NCBI RefSeq assembly: GCF_900218015.1
Contig: NZ_UFQQ01000008.1
Location: 164,841-228,840, forward strand
Source: Rhodopseudomonas pentothenatexigens
Lineage (GTDB): Bacteria > Pseudomonadota > Alphaproteobacteria > Rhizobiales > Xanthobacteraceae
Reading direction: 5' to 3'
DNA length: 64,000 nt
The position numbers and the translations under genes are program-made. The notes under the pieces are model-generated. The model saw only the letters and a list, made by a program, of their open reading frames with translations. It ran no database searches and was not told the DNA's origin. This document shows positions 54,046 through 64,000 of this stretch, piece after piece. How positions within the stretch are numbered: the stretch's first letter is position 1; every line of letters begins with the position of its first letter.

Positions 54046-54750
54046 TCAAGCCGCGCCGGTCCCCCGCAGGTCGACCTCACGGCGGCGGATCGCCATCCGG
54101 CTTTCGCCGCTCTCTTCACCGAAGCACTCGGCGAAGTCGCCGCACTGCGAGCAGACCGGGGTGCTACACATCACCATACCATCGTCTTCGCAGAGCTTGC
54201 GGTAGAAGAACCGCTTCCAGCGCATGTTGCGGGTGTTGTCGCGGGCCAGCGGCTCGAAATGCCGCATCAGCAGCCGGCTCAACTCGGCGCGGCTGCGCAG
54301 GCCGAGATCTTCCCACAGATGCTCCGGCTGCATTGCCCGGCGCGCCACCATCGCGGCGAGCCAGCGACCGACGTCGCCAGAGGTCGAGCGATGCTTGAGC
54401 AGCAGATCGCAGACCATCGCGGCTTCCTCGTCCCCGTCGTGCTCGCCGACCGCCAGCACTGACAACAGGACCGAGACATGCGGGAACCAGCCGACGATCA
54501 GCGCCGCGAAATCGTCGGCCGTCAGACCGCTGGACTCCGTGATCGAGCCGGGTTCGGTGACCGCAACCGACAGGATCGACGCCAGCACGTGACGATCGAA
54601 TGCCCGATCGTCATCGATCTGGGCTTCGGCCGGGGTGCAGCCGGTCAAGGCCCGGTACACCACCGCCGGAGAGGACGCGAAGCTCGACGCCGTCACGCGC
54701 AGCGGCAGCGCCGCCGCCCCTGCCGTCTGGATTCCCGCCGCGCCGAGCAT
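54046..54750 (-). CDS. nifQ: NifQ, molybdenum donor for FeMo-cofactor synthesis
   Basis: A 234-residue protein. The C-terminal region has LWEDLGLRSRAELSRLLMRH, NMRWKRFFYRKLCEDDGM and the cysteine cluster CSTPVCSQCGDFAECFG (C-x4-C-x2-C-x5-C), the hallmark of NifQ. It carries a Mo-Fe-S cluster and supplies molybdenum to NifEN/NifH. The start ATG 54750 has AAGGGAG upstream. It is the last gene of the nifH unit, 17 bases after fdxB. Confidence 0.93.
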   Translation of the reverse strand: MLGAAGIQTAGAAALPLRVTASSFASSPAVVYRALTGCTPAEAQIDDDRAFDRHVLASILSVAVTEPGSITESSGLTADDFAALIVGWFPHVSVLLSVLAVGEHDGDEEAAMVCDLLLKHRSTSGDVGRWLAAMVARRAMQPEHLWEDLGLRSRAELSRLLMRHFEPLARDNTRNMRWKRFFYRKLCEDDGMVMCSTPVCSQCGDFAECFGEESGESRMAIRRREVDLRGTGAA

Positions 54751-54767
54751 GCCCGTCGCTCCCTTGT

Positions 54768-55079
54768 TTAGAGCCCGAGTTCGCTGGCCTTGACGTGGGT
54801 CTGGCACGCCTTCGGACAGACCCGGACACACGCCGAGCAGCCGATGCAATTGCCGGCCGCGTCGAGCACCATCACCTTGCGGACGAATTCCTCGTCGTCA
54901 TCGTCATCGTCGAGCGTACAGGCGACCAGTTCGCCGTCCTCGTTGACGCCCATCAGATGCATCACGTCGCGCGAGCAGACCTTGTGGCAGCGGCCGCAGC
55001 CGATGCACTTCTTGTCGTCGATCGCGGTGAGATAAGTCGGTTCCCACGGCTGACCGTCGCGGGTGGAAAAGATCGCCAT
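54768..55079 (-). CDS. fdxB: FdxB, nif-associated 2[4Fe-4S] ferredoxin
   Basis: A 103-residue ferredoxin. The two cluster motifs are DDKKCIGCGRCHKVCSRDVM and GNCIGCSACVRVCPKAC. An acidic insertion (TLDDDDDDEE) separates them. It matches the ferredoxin III / FdxB family found in nif clusters, where it supports electron delivery to nitrogenase or to cofactor synthesis. It lies between the DUF683 gene and nifQ. Confidence 0.9.
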   Translation of the reverse strand: MAIFSTRDGQPWEPTYLTAIDDKKCIGCGRCHKVCSRDVMHLMGVNEDGELVACTLDDDDDDEEFVRKVMVLDAAGNCIGCSACVRVCPKACQTHVKASELGL

Positions 55080-55137
55080 TGCTCGCTCCTCGCACGGCTC
55101 GCGGCCGCGCCGTTCGGGCTGAAGCAGCCGACCGCGT

Positions 55138-55344
55138 TCAGGCGGCTTTCGCTTCCAGCTCCTTCAAAGCCTTCCGCGCGGCTTCAAGGGCCGCGTAGGC
55201 ATCCTGGGTTTCCTGCGCCACCGTCATGATGGTCTGCCAATTGATCGGCAGCTCCTCGGACAGGTCATGCAGATTCATTTTCATCGTGGTCGCGCGGGCG
55301 GACAGCTTCTTGATCTCGGCCTTCAGCGTTTCGATCTCGGACAT
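55138..55344 (-). CDS. Small nif-associated coiled-coil protein (DUF683 / CCE_0567 family)
   Basis: A 68-residue helical protein. It starts MSEIETLKAEIKKLSARATT, has KMNLHDLSEELPINWQTIM and ends in a helix (AYAALEAARKALKELEAKAA). This matches the DUF683 family, always linked to nifX and DUF269 genes. The cyanobacterial member CCE_0567 is a small metal-binding two-helix protein. The exact role is unknown. It lies 17 bases after the DUF269 gene. GAGCG precedes ATG 55344. Confidence 0.85.
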   Translation of the reverse strand: MSEIETLKAEIKKLSARATTMKMNLHDLSEELPINWQTIMTVAQETQDAYAALEAARKALKELEAKAA

Positions 55345-55361
55345 GCTGCGTTCGCTCCGGT

Positions 55362-55826
55362 TCAGAGATTGGCGACATCGGGATATTTCAGGATCATCTG
55401 CACGCCCGCGGCGACCAACTTGTCGCCCTCCTCGGCCAGCTTGCCGAGGTTGTCGAAGCCGAAGCGATGGACGTCGCGCATGTGCTTGTTGATGACGATC
55501 AGCCGGCCGGCACTGAGGATCAGTCGGCCGAAGCCCTCGTGGTGCATCTTCATCATCGGCGACACCATGACCTTGGTCTCGCGCTCGATCGACAAAGCGA
55601 CCGCGTTGTAGAACAGCTCGAGCCGCCACAACGTCTCGGGATCCGGATCGCCCATGATCGGGATCTCGCGGCGCTTGGCCTTGTCGACGATGAACGGCTC
55701 CAGCAGTTTGAGATCGGTCTTGCCCTCCCAGACACCGTGGGTGTCCTGGGCGCGGAGCTGCTTGACCAATTCCTTGACGAACAGCGAGTCGAGCGCGGCG
55801 TCGGAAGCAGTGGTGGTGTCGGTCAT
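55362..55826 (-). CDS. NifX-associated nitrogen fixation protein (DUF269)
   Basis: A 154-residue protein with [60 protein letters not shown] and [20 protein letters not shown], diagnostic of DUF269. It always occurs with nifX. A role in FeMo-co handling is inferred, not shown. The start ATG 55826 is one base past the nifX stop (TGACATG), so it is translationally coupled. Confidence 0.9.
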   Translation of the reverse strand: MTDTTTASDAALDSLFVKELVKQLRAQDTHGVWEGKTDLKLLEPFIVDKAKRREIPIMGDPDPETLWRLELFYNAVALSIERETKVMVSPMMKMHHEGFGRLILSAGRLIVINKHMRDVHRFGFDNLGKLAEEGDKLVAAGVQMILKYPDVANL

Positions 55827-55827
55827 G

Positions 55828-56226
55828 TCAGGCCTCGTCGGCAAAATCGAAGGTGCGCTCTTCACCCTTCATCAGCGCCTTACGCAGCCACGGCGGCGGC
55901 ACGCCGCGCAGCACGCCCTGCAGCTTGGTGATCAGATCCGTGATCAGCTCCGGCTGCGCCAGCTTCAGCGGATGCACCTGAGCGGCGACGACACGCGCCG
56001 CGCCGGAGCCGCCGATCGCCGTGCAGTACATGATGGCGCAGTCGCGGATCGCCTCGATCTTGGCGACCAGCTTGTCCTCGTTGCCGTCTTCCTTTTCCTC
56101 GGCGAACTGGACCGCTTCGACGAAGCGATAATCGTCGGCGGTGACTTCGTAGATCGCGATGTTCCGGGCCCAGCCGAAATGCGCGTCGACGCGCGCAAGA
56201 TCCTGAGTGGCGAAGGCGACTTTCAT
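55828..56226 (-). CDS. nifX: NifX, FeMo-cofactor precursor carrier
   Basis: A 132-residue protein of the NifX/NafY/dinitrogenase-Fe-Mo-cofactor family. [20 protein letters not shown] is at the start, then [19 protein letters not shown] and [20 protein letters not shown]. It binds NifB-co or the VK-cluster and passes it to NifEN. AGGAG precedes ATG 56226. It lies 55 bases after nifN. Confidence 0.92.
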   Translation of the reverse strand: MKVAFATQDLARVDAHFGWARNIAIYEVTADDYRFVEAVQFAEEKEDGNEDKLVAKIEAIRDCAIMYCTAIGGSGAARVVAAQVHPLKLAQPELITDLITKLQGVLRGVPPPWLRKALMKGEERTFDFADEA

Positions 56227-56281
56227 GCCGGTTCTCCTGGGTTGTACATCGGCGCTCTCCTTCGCTTGACGATCGTCGTTG

Positions 56282-57655
56282 CTAATGAGCCGTAGCCGGC
56301 GCATCGGTCTGATCCGGACGAGCAGAGGCACTCCGCCAGCTGTTCACGTCCGGCTCCTTGATGTTGGCGATGAACAAATTGCCGATCGCGAAGATCAGAT
56401 CGCGGGTGCCGCGATAGCCGACCGCGACCTGGTGCGCGGCGCCGAGCCGGTCGAACATCGGCAGGCCCATCCGGAACAGCGGCACGCCGAGCCGTTCTGC
56501 GGCCTGCCGACCGTGCGAGTGCGTCACCAGCAGGTCGCAGTCCTCGGCGCGGCATTCGAGATCTTCGAGGTCACCGATCAGCACCTCGTCGGCCGGCACC
56601 CGCGCCAGGACCGGCGAGGTGGTGGTGGTCACCGCGGCGCTGACGGTGCAGCCCATGTCGGCGAGCCAGCCGCCGATATTCAGCAGCATGTCCGGCTCGG
56701 CACCGATCGCGACATTCTTGCCGCCGAAATAGAAGTGACCGTCGAGCATGGCGTCGACCAGCTGGCTGCGCTGCCGGCGATACTTCTGCGGCACCGGACG
56801 GCCGCTGATCCTGGCCAGCGTCGCCATCAGTTCATCGGCGGCGACAAGTCCTGTGACCCGCGCCAGCAGCGTGAACGGCACGCCGGCCTTGGCTTCGAGC
56901 GCGACTGCCGCTTTGCGCATCTGCTCGCCGAGCGCCAACGTGTGGCCTGCACCGCCCATCGCGGCGACGTCGGCGACCGAGACGCCACCATGGGTGGTCG
57001 GGGTGAAGTCGTCCGGTACGTGGCCGTCGAGCGAGCCGGAAATGTCCGGCAAGAAGGTCGGCGTCAGGCCGAAGGCTTCGATGATATCGCGCAATTCATC
57101 GATGTCGCCCGGCGTCAGGTGACTGCCGGCCAGCACGTTGATCTTGCCGGCATCCGGCGTGGCGCCTTCTGCCGGCGCCTCGACCAGGTACTCGACGATC
57201 CGCGTCACCGTCGCGGCAAAGCCGTCTTCGAACGCGCCCTTGAAGTCCGGCGTCGACACCGGCACCAACGCGACATGCGCGAGTTCCGGATGCTTCTTGC
57301 GCACGTCCCTGATGTAGCCGTCGAGATCGTCGCCTTTGATCTCGGTGACGCCGGTGGTGCAGATCCCGATCACGTCGGGCTTGGTGCGGCCGACGATGTT
57401 GACGATCGCCTGCTCGACATTCTCGAACCCGCCGAGCACGGTGGCGACTTCGCTCATCGCGGTGGTCTGCAGCGGGATCTGTTCGCGAAAGTGCCGGACG
57501 AAAAGCACCAGGCCGAACGAGGTGCAGCCCTGAGAGCCGTGCAGCAGCGGCATGCAGTTGCGAAGGCCCATCAAGGCCAGTGCCGCGCCGAGCGGCTGAC
57601 TCATCCGGAGCGGATTGACGGTGCAGGACTTGGTCGAGGTGACGATCTGTGCCAT
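56282..57655 (-). CDS. nifN: NifN, FeMo-cofactor scaffold beta subunit
   Basis: A 457-residue protein homologous to NifK. It has SCTVNPLRMSQPLGAALALM, LHGSQGCTSFGLVLFVRHFR, TTAMSEVATVLGGFENVEQA and LVTHSHGRQAAERLGVPLFR. With NifE it forms the scaffold on which FeMo-co is completed. The start ATG 57655 has GGAGG upstream. It lies 10 bases after nifE, consistent with coupled expression. Confidence 0.94.
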   Translation of the reverse strand: MAQIVTSTKSCTVNPLRMSQPLGAALALMGLRNCMPLLHGSQGCTSFGLVLFVRHFREQIPLQTTAMSEVATVLGGFENVEQAIVNIVGRTKPDVIGICTTGVTEIKGDDLDGYIRDVRKKHPELAHVALVPVSTPDFKGAFEDGFAATVTRIVEYLVEAPAEGATPDAGKINVLAGSHLTPGDIDELRDIIEAFGLTPTFLPDISGSLDGHVPDDFTPTTHGGVSVADVAAMGGAGHTLALGEQMRKAAVALEAKAGVPFTLLARVTGLVAADELMATLARISGRPVPQKYRRQRSQLVDAMLDGHFYFGGKNVAIGAEPDMLLNIGGWLADMGCTVSAAVTTTTSPVLARVPADEVLIGDLEDLECRAEDCDLLVTHSHGRQAAERLGVPLFRMGLPMFDRLGAAHQVAVGYRGTRDLIFAIGNLFIANIKEPDVNSWRSASARPDQTDAPATAH

Positions 57656-57665
57656 CGCGGCCTCC

Positions 57666-59129
57666 TCACGCCACCTGGGCCGAGCGTCCGAAGATCGCGC
57701 GCTGGCGATCGTCGGCAGCGTTGGCGGCATCGGCGCGCTGTTCCCAGGTCACCTCGTCCCACGGCGGGGCGCTACGCACCTGAGCCCAGATCGGATTGGA
57801 CAGCGACTTGTCGATCTGCCGGACCATCTCGACGATGCCGACATAGCCGCAATACGCGTAGGTCCGCTCCTGGTTGATATCCATCCAGGGCATCCGCGCC
57901 TTCAGCGCGACGAATTGCGAGCGCCCGCCCGACAGCATGATGTCGGCCTGCGCCTCTTTCAGCATCTTGTACATTTCGCGCGGGCGCAGATCGTCGATCT
58001 GGTGGACGTCCGGGCTCATCTCCTTGAGCCGCGCCTTGTCTTCCTTGGTCGACTTCTTGACGCTGGTGCCGACGATCGTCAGCCCGGCCTCCTGCAGCGC
58101 CGCCACCACCGACCACGACTTCACGCCGCCGGTGATCAGCAGCACCTTCTTGCCTTCAAGCCGCGGGGTGTAAGCCTTGATCGCCGCCCACGCCTTGGCC
58201 TCTTCGCGTGCGATCAGAGCTTCGGTACGGGCCATCAGCTCGTCGGGCGCGCCGCGGGCGATCAGCAGCCGGGCGATCTGACGCAGCGATTCGGAGGTGT
58301 CGCTGATGCCGTAGAACGAGCCTTCGAAATACGGGATGCCGTAGCGCTCTTCCATCTTGCGCGCGACGTTGATCATCGCGGTCGAGCACACCATCATGGC
58401 GGCGCGGGCGCGGTGCGACTGCGCAACTTCGTGATAGCGCGCATCGCCCGACAGGCAGGACAGGATGCGGATGCCGAGCTCGTCGAGCAGCGGCTTGACC
58501 TGCCACAATTCGCCCGCGACGTTGTATTCGCCGATGATGTTGATGTCGTAGGGAGTGGTGAATTCCGGCTCCTGGGTGCCGATCACGTAATCGAGCATCG
58601 CCTCGCCGGCGAGCTTGTTGCCGAGGTTCTTCGGGCCGACGAAACCGGGCGAGATGATCGGAATGCAGGGCTTGCCGAACCTCTCGGCCGCCACCTTGCA
58701 GACGGCGACGATGTCGTCCCCCATCATCGCCGGCACGCAGGTCTGATACACGAAGACTGCGGGCGGATCGTACTTCTCGATGATTTCCTTGATCGACCGG
58801 AACAGCCGCTTCTCGCCGCCAAAAATGACGTCGTTCTCGCCCATGTCGGTGGTGAAGCCAGTGCGATACAGCTTCGAGCCGGACGACTTGGTGCCGCGGT
58901 TATCCCAGGACGAGCCTTCGCAGGCGATCGGGCCGTGCACCAGATGCGCGACGTCGACGATCGGCTGCAGCGCGATCTTGGCGCCGTCGAAGGCGCAGCC
59001 GCCGGCTGCGCCCCCCGGCTGCAGTGGTTTGCTGCAGCCTTTCTTGCGTTGCTTGTCGGACTTGGCCTGATTGGCCGCACAACCAGGCTCGTTGAAGACC
59101 TCTTGAATCTTGTCTGCGAGTCTGGTCAT
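57666..59129 (-). CDS. nifE: NifE, FeMo-cofactor scaffold alpha subunit
   Basis: A 487-residue protein homologous to NifD. The N-terminal region has [20 protein letters not shown] and [20 protein letters not shown]. The cluster region [20 protein letters not shown] and [19 protein letters not shown] carry conserved Cys. It forms the scaffold with NifN. It lies 39 bases after nifK with no promoter in between, so it is read from the nifH promoter. Confidence 0.94.
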   Translation of the reverse strand: MTRLADKIQEVFNEPGCAANQAKSDKQRKKGCSKPLQPGGAAGGCAFDGAKIALQPIVDVAHLVHGPIACEGSSWDNRGTKSSGSKLYRTGFTTDMGENDVIFGGEKRLFRSIKEIIEKYDPPAVFVYQTCVPAMMGDDIVAVCKVAAERFGKPCIPIISPGFVGPKNLGNKLAGEAMLDYVIGTQEPEFTTPYDINIIGEYNVAGELWQVKPLLDELGIRILSCLSGDARYHEVAQSHRARAAMMVCSTAMINVARKMEERYGIPYFEGSFYGISDTSESLRQIARLLIARGAPDELMARTEALIAREEAKAWAAIKAYTPRLEGKKVLLITGGVKSWSVVAALQEAGLTIVGTSVKKSTKEDKARLKEMSPDVHQIDDLRPREMYKMLKEAQADIMLSGGRSQFVALKARMPWMDINQERTYAYCGYVGIVEMVRQIDKSLSNPIWAQVRSAPPWDEVTWEQRADAANAADDRQRAIFGRSAQVA

Positions 59130-59168
59130 GCGGCGCTCCTGACAGTCAGGTGGTCCGAAGCTTCGGCA

Positions 59169-60728
59169 TCAGCGGATGATGTCGAAACTGATGTCGGTCT
59201 TGCCGGAGACGTTGGTCGACTTGTCCATCTCGTCGAAGATCTTGTCGAGGATCTTGACCAGGACGTTCATCGACCCCTGATAGCCCCACACCGGCGCACG
59301 GTGATGGTGATGGCGATCGAAGATCGGGAAGCCGAGACGGATCAGCGGGGTGCCGGTGTCGCGCTCGAGATACTTGCCGTAGGTGTTGCCGATCATGAAG
59401 TCGACCGGTTCGGTGAACAGCAGCGAGCGCAGATGCCAGAGATCCTTGCCGGCGTAGACCTTGCAGCCGGCGCCGAACGGCGAGCTATCGAGAAGCGCCT
59501 GCACCTTGGCTTCCCAGGTCTTGTTGCCGTTGGTCGCCAGGATGTGGGTGGGTTCGCCGCCGAGTTCCAGGATGAATTCGGCGAGGCCGTAGCACAGGTC
59601 CGGATCGCCATAGATTGCGAACTTCTTGCCGTGGATGTGGGCGGCCGAGTCGGCGATGGCGTCGACGAGTCGGCCACGCTCCTTGGTCAGCGCTTCCGGG
59701 ATCGCCTTGCCGGTGATGCGCGACACCGCCTGCAGGAAGCGGTCGGTGCCGGTGACGCCGACCGGGTGATTGAACGCGACCACTTCCTGGCCATGGTCGG
59801 CGATCGTCGCCAGGGTCTTCTCGGTGCAGAACTCCTGCATCGAGATCGTCGCCTTGGCGTGGATGGCGTTGGCGGCCTGCTCCAGCGTGGTGCCGCCGTC
59901 GTACATCCGGAACTCGCCGTCGGCCGGGGTGTCCCAGACGTCGCTGTTGTCACCGAAGATGGTGTATTCGACGCCCATGGTGTCGAAGATGCGCTTGATT
60001 TCGCGGAGGTTACCGACGGTGTAGCCGTCGAAGCCGCCGAGGAAGTTGATCGACTCGTTGGGCTTGCGCTCGAGCTTCGGCGCGGTGCCGGACTTGCCGT
60101 CCCAGAAGTGTTCGACCACGCCCTTCATGGTGTTGTCGTAGCCGGTGATGTGGCTGCCGACGAACGCCGGGGTGTGGGCGTAGGTGACGTCGAAGTCCGT
60201 CGGGACCGAGCCCTTCTCCTTGGCGTTCTTGATGAACGCATTGAGGTCGTCACCGATGACTTCCGCCATGCAGGTGGTCGAGACCGCAATCATCTTCGGC
60301 TTGTACAGCGCATAGGCGTTGGCCAGGCCGTCGATCATGTTGTTGAGGCCGCCGAACACCGCGGCGTCTTCGGTCATCGACGACGACACGCAGGAGGTCG
60401 GCTCCTTGAAGTGCCGGGTGAAGTGGCTGCGATAATAGGCGACGCAGCCCTGCGAACCGTGCACGAACGGCAGCGTCTTTTCGAAGCCGACCGCTGCGAA
60501 CACTGCGCCGAGCGGCTGGCAGGCCTTGGCCGGGTTGATGACGAGAGCTTCGCGGGCGAAGTTCTTGTCCTGATATTCCTTGGTCTTGGTCCAGTCCGAG
60601 ACGCGCGCGACCTCGGCTTCGCCAACATAATTCTCGAAATTCTTCCGCTTGTTCTCCATCAACTCTTCGTACTGGGGCTCACGGAAGAGGTCGAAGTGAT
60701 CGCGGATCTTCTCTGCGGTCTCGGTCAT
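59169..60728 (-). CDS. nifK: Nitrogenase MoFe protein beta chain
   Basis: A 519-residue NifK. It has [58 protein letters not shown] and [18 protein letters not shown] (P-cluster Cys), and [19 protein letters not shown] near the end. With NifD it forms the catalytic heterotetramer. The P-cluster lies at the interface. It lies 78 bases after nifD, with a strong hairpin between the genes. Confidence 0.97.
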   Translation of the reverse strand: MTETAEKIRDHFDLFREPQYEELMENKRKNFENYVGEAEVARVSDWTKTKEYQDKNFAREALVINPAKACQPLGAVFAAVGFEKTLPFVHGSQGCVAYYRSHFTRHFKEPTSCVSSSMTEDAAVFGGLNNMIDGLANAYALYKPKMIAVSTTCMAEVIGDDLNAFIKNAKEKGSVPTDFDVTYAHTPAFVGSHITGYDNTMKGVVEHFWDGKSGTAPKLERKPNESINFLGGFDGYTVGNLREIKRIFDTMGVEYTIFGDNSDVWDTPADGEFRMYDGGTTLEQAANAIHAKATISMQEFCTEKTLATIADHGQEVVAFNHPVGVTGTDRFLQAVSRITGKAIPEALTKERGRLVDAIADSAAHIHGKKFAIYGDPDLCYGLAEFILELGGEPTHILATNGNKTWEAKVQALLDSSPFGAGCKVYAGKDLWHLRSLLFTEPVDFMIGNTYGKYLERDTGTPLIRLGFPIFDRHHHHRAPVWGYQGSMNVLVKILDKIFDEMDKSTNVSGKTDISFDIIR

Positions 60729-60759
60729 GGTGATGTCTTTCCCAAGAATTCGGTGTCGC

Positions 60760-60790
60760 GGCGCTTCCGGCGGCTGGCGCCGGAAGCGCC
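60760..60790. other. Strong hairpin in the nifD-nifK gap
   Basis: GGCGCTTCCGGCG (60760-60772) pairs perfectly over 13 bases with CGCCGGAAGCGCC (60778-60790) around a 5-base loop. It has no T run, so it is more likely to protect the nifHD mRNA or tune nifK output than to end transcription. Confidence 0.7.
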
Positions 60791-60806
60791 GGTGTGAAGG
60801 TTCAGC

Positions 60807-62270
60807 TCAGCTCCAAGGTGCCTTGGTCAGTTTCCAGACCGGGGCATTGATGGCGATGTCCATGTCGCGGGCGAAGATGCCGAACCCGTCGTAGCCATGA
60901 TAGGGGCCTGAATAGTCCCAGGAATGCATCTGCCGGAACGGAACGCCCATCTTCTGGAAGATGTATTTTTCCTTGACGCCGGAGCCGACCAGGTCGGGCT
61001 GCACCTTCTCGACGAACTTCTCGAATTCGTAGCCGGTGACGTCGTCGTAGATCAGCGTGCCGTCCTTCACGTAATGGGTGGTGCGCTGATAGTCGTCGTT
61101 ATGGGCGAACTCGTAGCCGGTGCCGACCACTTCCATGCCGAGGTCTTCGTAGGCGCCGATGACGTGGCGCGGACGCAGACCGCCGACATAGAGCATCACC
61201 TTCTTGCCTTCGAGGCGCGGGCGATATTTGGCGATCACCGCCTCCATCTGCGGCTTGTACTTGGCGATGACGCGCTCGGCGCCTTCCTTGATCTTGTCGT
61301 CGAACTTGGACGCGATCTCGCGCAAGCTCGCCTCGATCTTGGACGGGCCGAAGAAGTTGTATTCCACCCACGGAATCCCGAACTTCTCTTCCATGTGCCG
61401 CGTGATGTAGTTCATCGAGCGGTAGCAGTGCAGGATGTTCAGCTTCGCCTTCGGGGTGTTCTCCAGCTCGGCGATGGTGCCGTCGCCGGACCACTGCGCG
61501 ATCACGCGGAGGCCCATTTCCTCGAGCAGGATGCGCGAGGCCCAGGCGTCGCCGCCGATGTTGTAGTCGCCGATGATCGCGACGTCGTAGGGGGTCGACT
61601 GGAAACCCGCGTTCTTCTCGCCGGCCTTGTCGAACACCCAGTCACGGATCACGTCGTTGGCGATGTGGTGGCCGAGCGACTGCGACACGCCGCGGAAGCC
61701 CTCGCAGCGCACCGGGATGATCGGCTTGCCGTCATACTGCTTCGACTTGGCCTTGGAGACCGCCTCGATGTCGTCACCGATCAGACCGATCGGGCATTCC
61801 GACTGCACCGAGATGCCCTTGGACAGCGGGAACAGCTCCTGGATCTCGTCGATGATCTTGCCGAGCTTCTTGTCGCCGCCGAAGACGATGTCCTTCTCCT
61901 GGAAGTCGGAGGTGAACTGCATCGTGCCGAAGGTGTCGACGCCGGTGGTGCCCTTGTAATAGTTGCGGCGCGAGCCCCACGAGTATTGGCCGCAGCCGAC
62001 CGGGCCGTGGCTGATGTGGACCATGTCCTTGATCGGACCCCACACCACGCCCTTCGAGCCGGCGTAGGCGCAACCGCGGATCGTCATCACGCCCGGGATC
62101 GACTTGATATTGGACTTGACCGAGCACTCCGCCTTCTCGGCGTCGTACGTGTTGAGATGCTTGGCGCGACGCTTGGCCGACTTGTCCGGATAGGCCTCCA
62201 GGACTTCGCCGATCAGCTTCTTGTTACGTTCCTTGATGTCCGCGGGGGATTCTGCGACTGCGGTGCTCAT
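60807..62270 (-). CDS. nifD: Nitrogenase MoFe protein alpha chain
   Basis: A 487-residue NifD. It has [38 protein letters not shown] and [20 protein letters not shown] (P-cluster Cys), [13 protein letters not shown] (His that supports FeMo-co), [13 protein letters not shown] (FeMo-co Cys) and [18 protein letters not shown] (FeMo-co His). These identify the molybdenum form. It lies 72 bases after nifH, with a small hairpin between. Confidence 0.97.
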   Translation of the reverse strand: MSTAVAESPADIKERNKKLIGEVLEAYPDKSAKRRAKHLNTYDAEKAECSVKSNIKSIPGVMTIRGCAYAGSKGVVWGPIKDMVHISHGPVGCGQYSWGSRRNYYKGTTGVDTFGTMQFTSDFQEKDIVFGGDKKLGKIIDEIQELFPLSKGISVQSECPIGLIGDDIEAVSKAKSKQYDGKPIIPVRCEGFRGVSQSLGHHIANDVIRDWVFDKAGEKNAGFQSTPYDVAIIGDYNIGGDAWASRILLEEMGLRVIAQWSGDGTIAELENTPKAKLNILHCYRSMNYITRHMEEKFGIPWVEYNFFGPSKIEASLREIASKFDDKIKEGAERVIAKYKPQMEAVIAKYRPRLEGKKVMLYVGGLRPRHVIGAYEDLGMEVVGTGYEFAHNDDYQRTTHYVKDGTLIYDDVTGYEFEKFVEKVQPDLVGSGVKEKYIFQKMGVPFRQMHSWDYSGPYHGYDGFGIFARDMDIAINAPVWKLTKAPWS

Positions 62271-62290
62271 CGATTGTTCCTCGTGTCTGG

Positions 62291-62309
62291 GGCCGCCGGG
62301 ATGGCGGCC
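62291..62309. other. Small hairpin in the nifH-nifD gap
   Basis: GGCCGCC (62291-62297) pairs with GGCGGCC (62303-62309) around five bases. Hairpins here often stabilise the nifH part of the message, which must be in excess over nifDK. That use is inferred. Confidence 0.5.
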
Positions 62310-62342
62310 GGCCGCGCTGGGCGACCGGCCTGGCTGATGCGA

Positions 62343-63302
<960 letters not shown>

Positions 63303-63390
63303 TCAAAACCGTCGCACGGCTCAGATGCGGACGTTGCCCTTCGCAGTCACTGCTCGGCCAACCATCCCTCGCCTTGCTGATCCCTGTTTT

Positions 63391-63405
63391 GCAACGACCG
63401 TGCCA
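63391..63405 (-). promoter_or_regulatory. Sigma-54 promoter of nifH
   Basis: On the minus strand it reads TGGCACGGTCGTTGC, a perfect TGGCAC-N5-TTGC. The expected start of transcription is near 63380, giving a leader of about 140 bases before nifH. Confidence 0.92.
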
Positions 63406-63475
63406 AGCCTCGCCGGAGACGAAAAACCGAATGAATTCGCGGAGATGTACAATGCTCGGGTAGAATGTACGCACA

Positions 63476-63491
63476 TGTTTAGAATCCGACA
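63476..63491. promoter_or_regulatory. NifA upstream activator site for nifH
   Basis: TGTTTAGAATCCGACA is TGT-N10-ACA. Its centre is about 104 bases upstream of the expected transcription start, ideal for NifA. A separate TGTAC-rich stretch lies at 63446-63478 but has no second full site. Confidence 0.85.
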
Positions 63492-63599
63492 TCGCGGCCG
63501 AGCGGACGACATCCCAGGGGGCGGCTGTTAGAAACGAAACAAACTGATACCGGCTGGGGGGAGCTAAGCGAGACTCTGTCGCAACTCGAGCCCGCCTTC

Positions 63600-63660
63600 A
63601 CCGCGTCGTTGCGAACGAGGCGAAGCAATCCAGTGCCCGGCGCATGGGACTGCTGGGTTG
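63600..63660. repeat. REP-like element upstream of nifH
   Basis: It contains TCGTTGCGAACGAGGCGAAG and CAATCCAGT, then CTGGGTTGC, which pairs imperfectly with CAATCCAG. This is the style of a repeat frequent in Bradyrhizobium-group genomes. Confidence 0.5.
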
Positions 63661-63814
63661 CTAGGTCGCGGAGCGTATGCCCAGAAGGCGCAAAGCGCCG
63701 CTCCGGGTGTTGCTCATCATGGCGAGCAGCGAGATCGCGGGTGATTGAGGACGGCGCGTCTAAGACAGCTCTGTTTTGACAGAATCGCAACCGCGCTCCG
63801 GGATGCTCATCACA

Positions 63815-63917
63815 GGCAGAACCTCATGGTGAGGAGGCGCGAAGCGCCGTCTCGAACCATGCGACGCAGGCGATGCGGCTCCGCATCCTTCGAGACGCCC
63901 GGCTGCGCCGGGCTCCT
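63815..63917. repeat. Dispersed repeat, copy 2, at the right side of the nif/fix island
   Basis: It reads AACCTCATGGTGAGGAGG, CGCGAAGCGCCGTCTCGAAC, CATG and, after a spacer, CCTTCGAGACGCCCGGCTGC. The first about 50 bases are the inverted counterpart of the copy at 45378-45430. It contains the small palindrome GGCGCGAAGCGCC. Confidence 0.65.
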
Positions 63918-63962
63918 TGTATTAGCGCGATCTGCTATCCTTCATCATTCCCTTCGGGGAAT

Positions 63963-63994
63963 GCCCCGTCCCGGACGGCCATCCGGGACGGGGC
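63963..63994. terminator. Strong hairpin at the right end of the window
   Basis: GCCCCGTCCCGG (63963-63974) pairs perfectly with CCGGGACGGGGC (63983-63994) around 8 bases. A gene beyond the window may end here. No T run is visible before the edge. Confidence 0.5.
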
Positions 63995-64000
63995 GCCGGT

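Noticed and set aside
57615..60797. A 1060-codon open frame on the plus strand, antisense to nifN, nifE and nifK
   Set aside because: It mirrors the nif genes in the complementary frame, is rich in Arg, His, Asp and Val with no family motifs, and is a normal by-product of high-GC third positions.
63479..63790. A 103-codon minus-strand frame upstream of nifH
   Set aside because: It passes through the NifA site and repeat sequence and shows no protein-like pattern.

Overview
The window looks like a piece of chromosome from a purple non-sulfur phototroph of the Rhodopseudomonas palustris / Bradyrhizobium group (Alphaproteobacteria, Nitrobacteraceae). Reasons: high GC with strong third-position GC bias; a molybdenum nitrogenase island in the order nifHDKENX-(DUF269)-(DUF683)-fdxB-nifQ, iscA-nifU-nifS-nifV-nifW, fixABCX; a BA14K-type secreted protein; and intergenic palindromes of a style common in that family. 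The species name is an inference, not something the sequence proves.

Layout. (1) 1-14.2 kb, envelope and stress genes: a truncated cation diffusion facilitator, a CPA1 cation/proton antiporter, membrane-bound PQQ glucose dehydrogenase (gcd), a BA14K-type protein, an MscS channel, a membrane-anchored trehalose-6-phosphate-synthase-like enzyme, a DUF2254 membrane protein, an SDR dehydrogenase, a DegP/HtrA protease and two small hypotheticals. (2) 14.3-19.0 kb, a complete BMP-type ABC importer (ATPase, two permeases, binding protein), probably for nucleosides. (3) 19.2-32.4 kb, an HtrA-like protein that has lost its catalytic triad, then an exopolysaccharide locus: O-antigen ligase/polymerase, galE, WecG/TagA transferase, GH5 glycanase, Wzz/BY-kinase-like chain-length protein, GT4 transferase, a GIPC-transferase-like protein, VanZ and a Wzx flippase. 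(4) 32.4-34.8 kb, metY-metA for methionine synthesis. (5) 35.0-44.5 kb, an unusual carrier-protein cluster: FATP-type acyl-CoA synthetase, class IV aminotransferase, GNAT-like protein, two stand-alone carrier proteins, an AMP-forming ligase, a FabG-like reductase, an amino acid:[carrier protein] ligase (a tRNA-independent SerRS homologue), an acyl-CoA dehydrogenase homologue and a cupin. It resembles a small non-ribosomal pathway that activates both an acyl group and an amino acid; its product cannot be read from the sequence. (6) 44.7-63.4 kb, a DUF2478 protein and the nif/fix island.

How the parts work together. In the nif island all genes run on the minus strand, in three transcription units. 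Each starts with a -24/-12 (sigma-54) promoter and an upstream TGT-N10-ACA NifA site: nifH (promoter 63391-63405), iscA-nifU (53722-53736) and fixA (49274-49288). nifHDK encode the enzyme; nifEN, nifX, nifQ, nifV, nifU, nifS and iscA serve cofactor assembly; fixABCX and fdxB supply low-potential electrons. nifA, nifB, nifZ and nifT are not in this window. The carrier-protein cluster has a shared near-palindromic motif (GAATC-N6-GATTC type) in two of its promoter regions and a weaker version in the third, which suggests common regulation.

The most interesting points are the carrier-protein cluster with its shared motif, a NifU whose first scaffold cysteine is a tryptophan, the protease-dead HtrA homologue, the membrane-tethered OtsA-like enzyme and a pair of inverted repeat elements flanking the nif/fix island.
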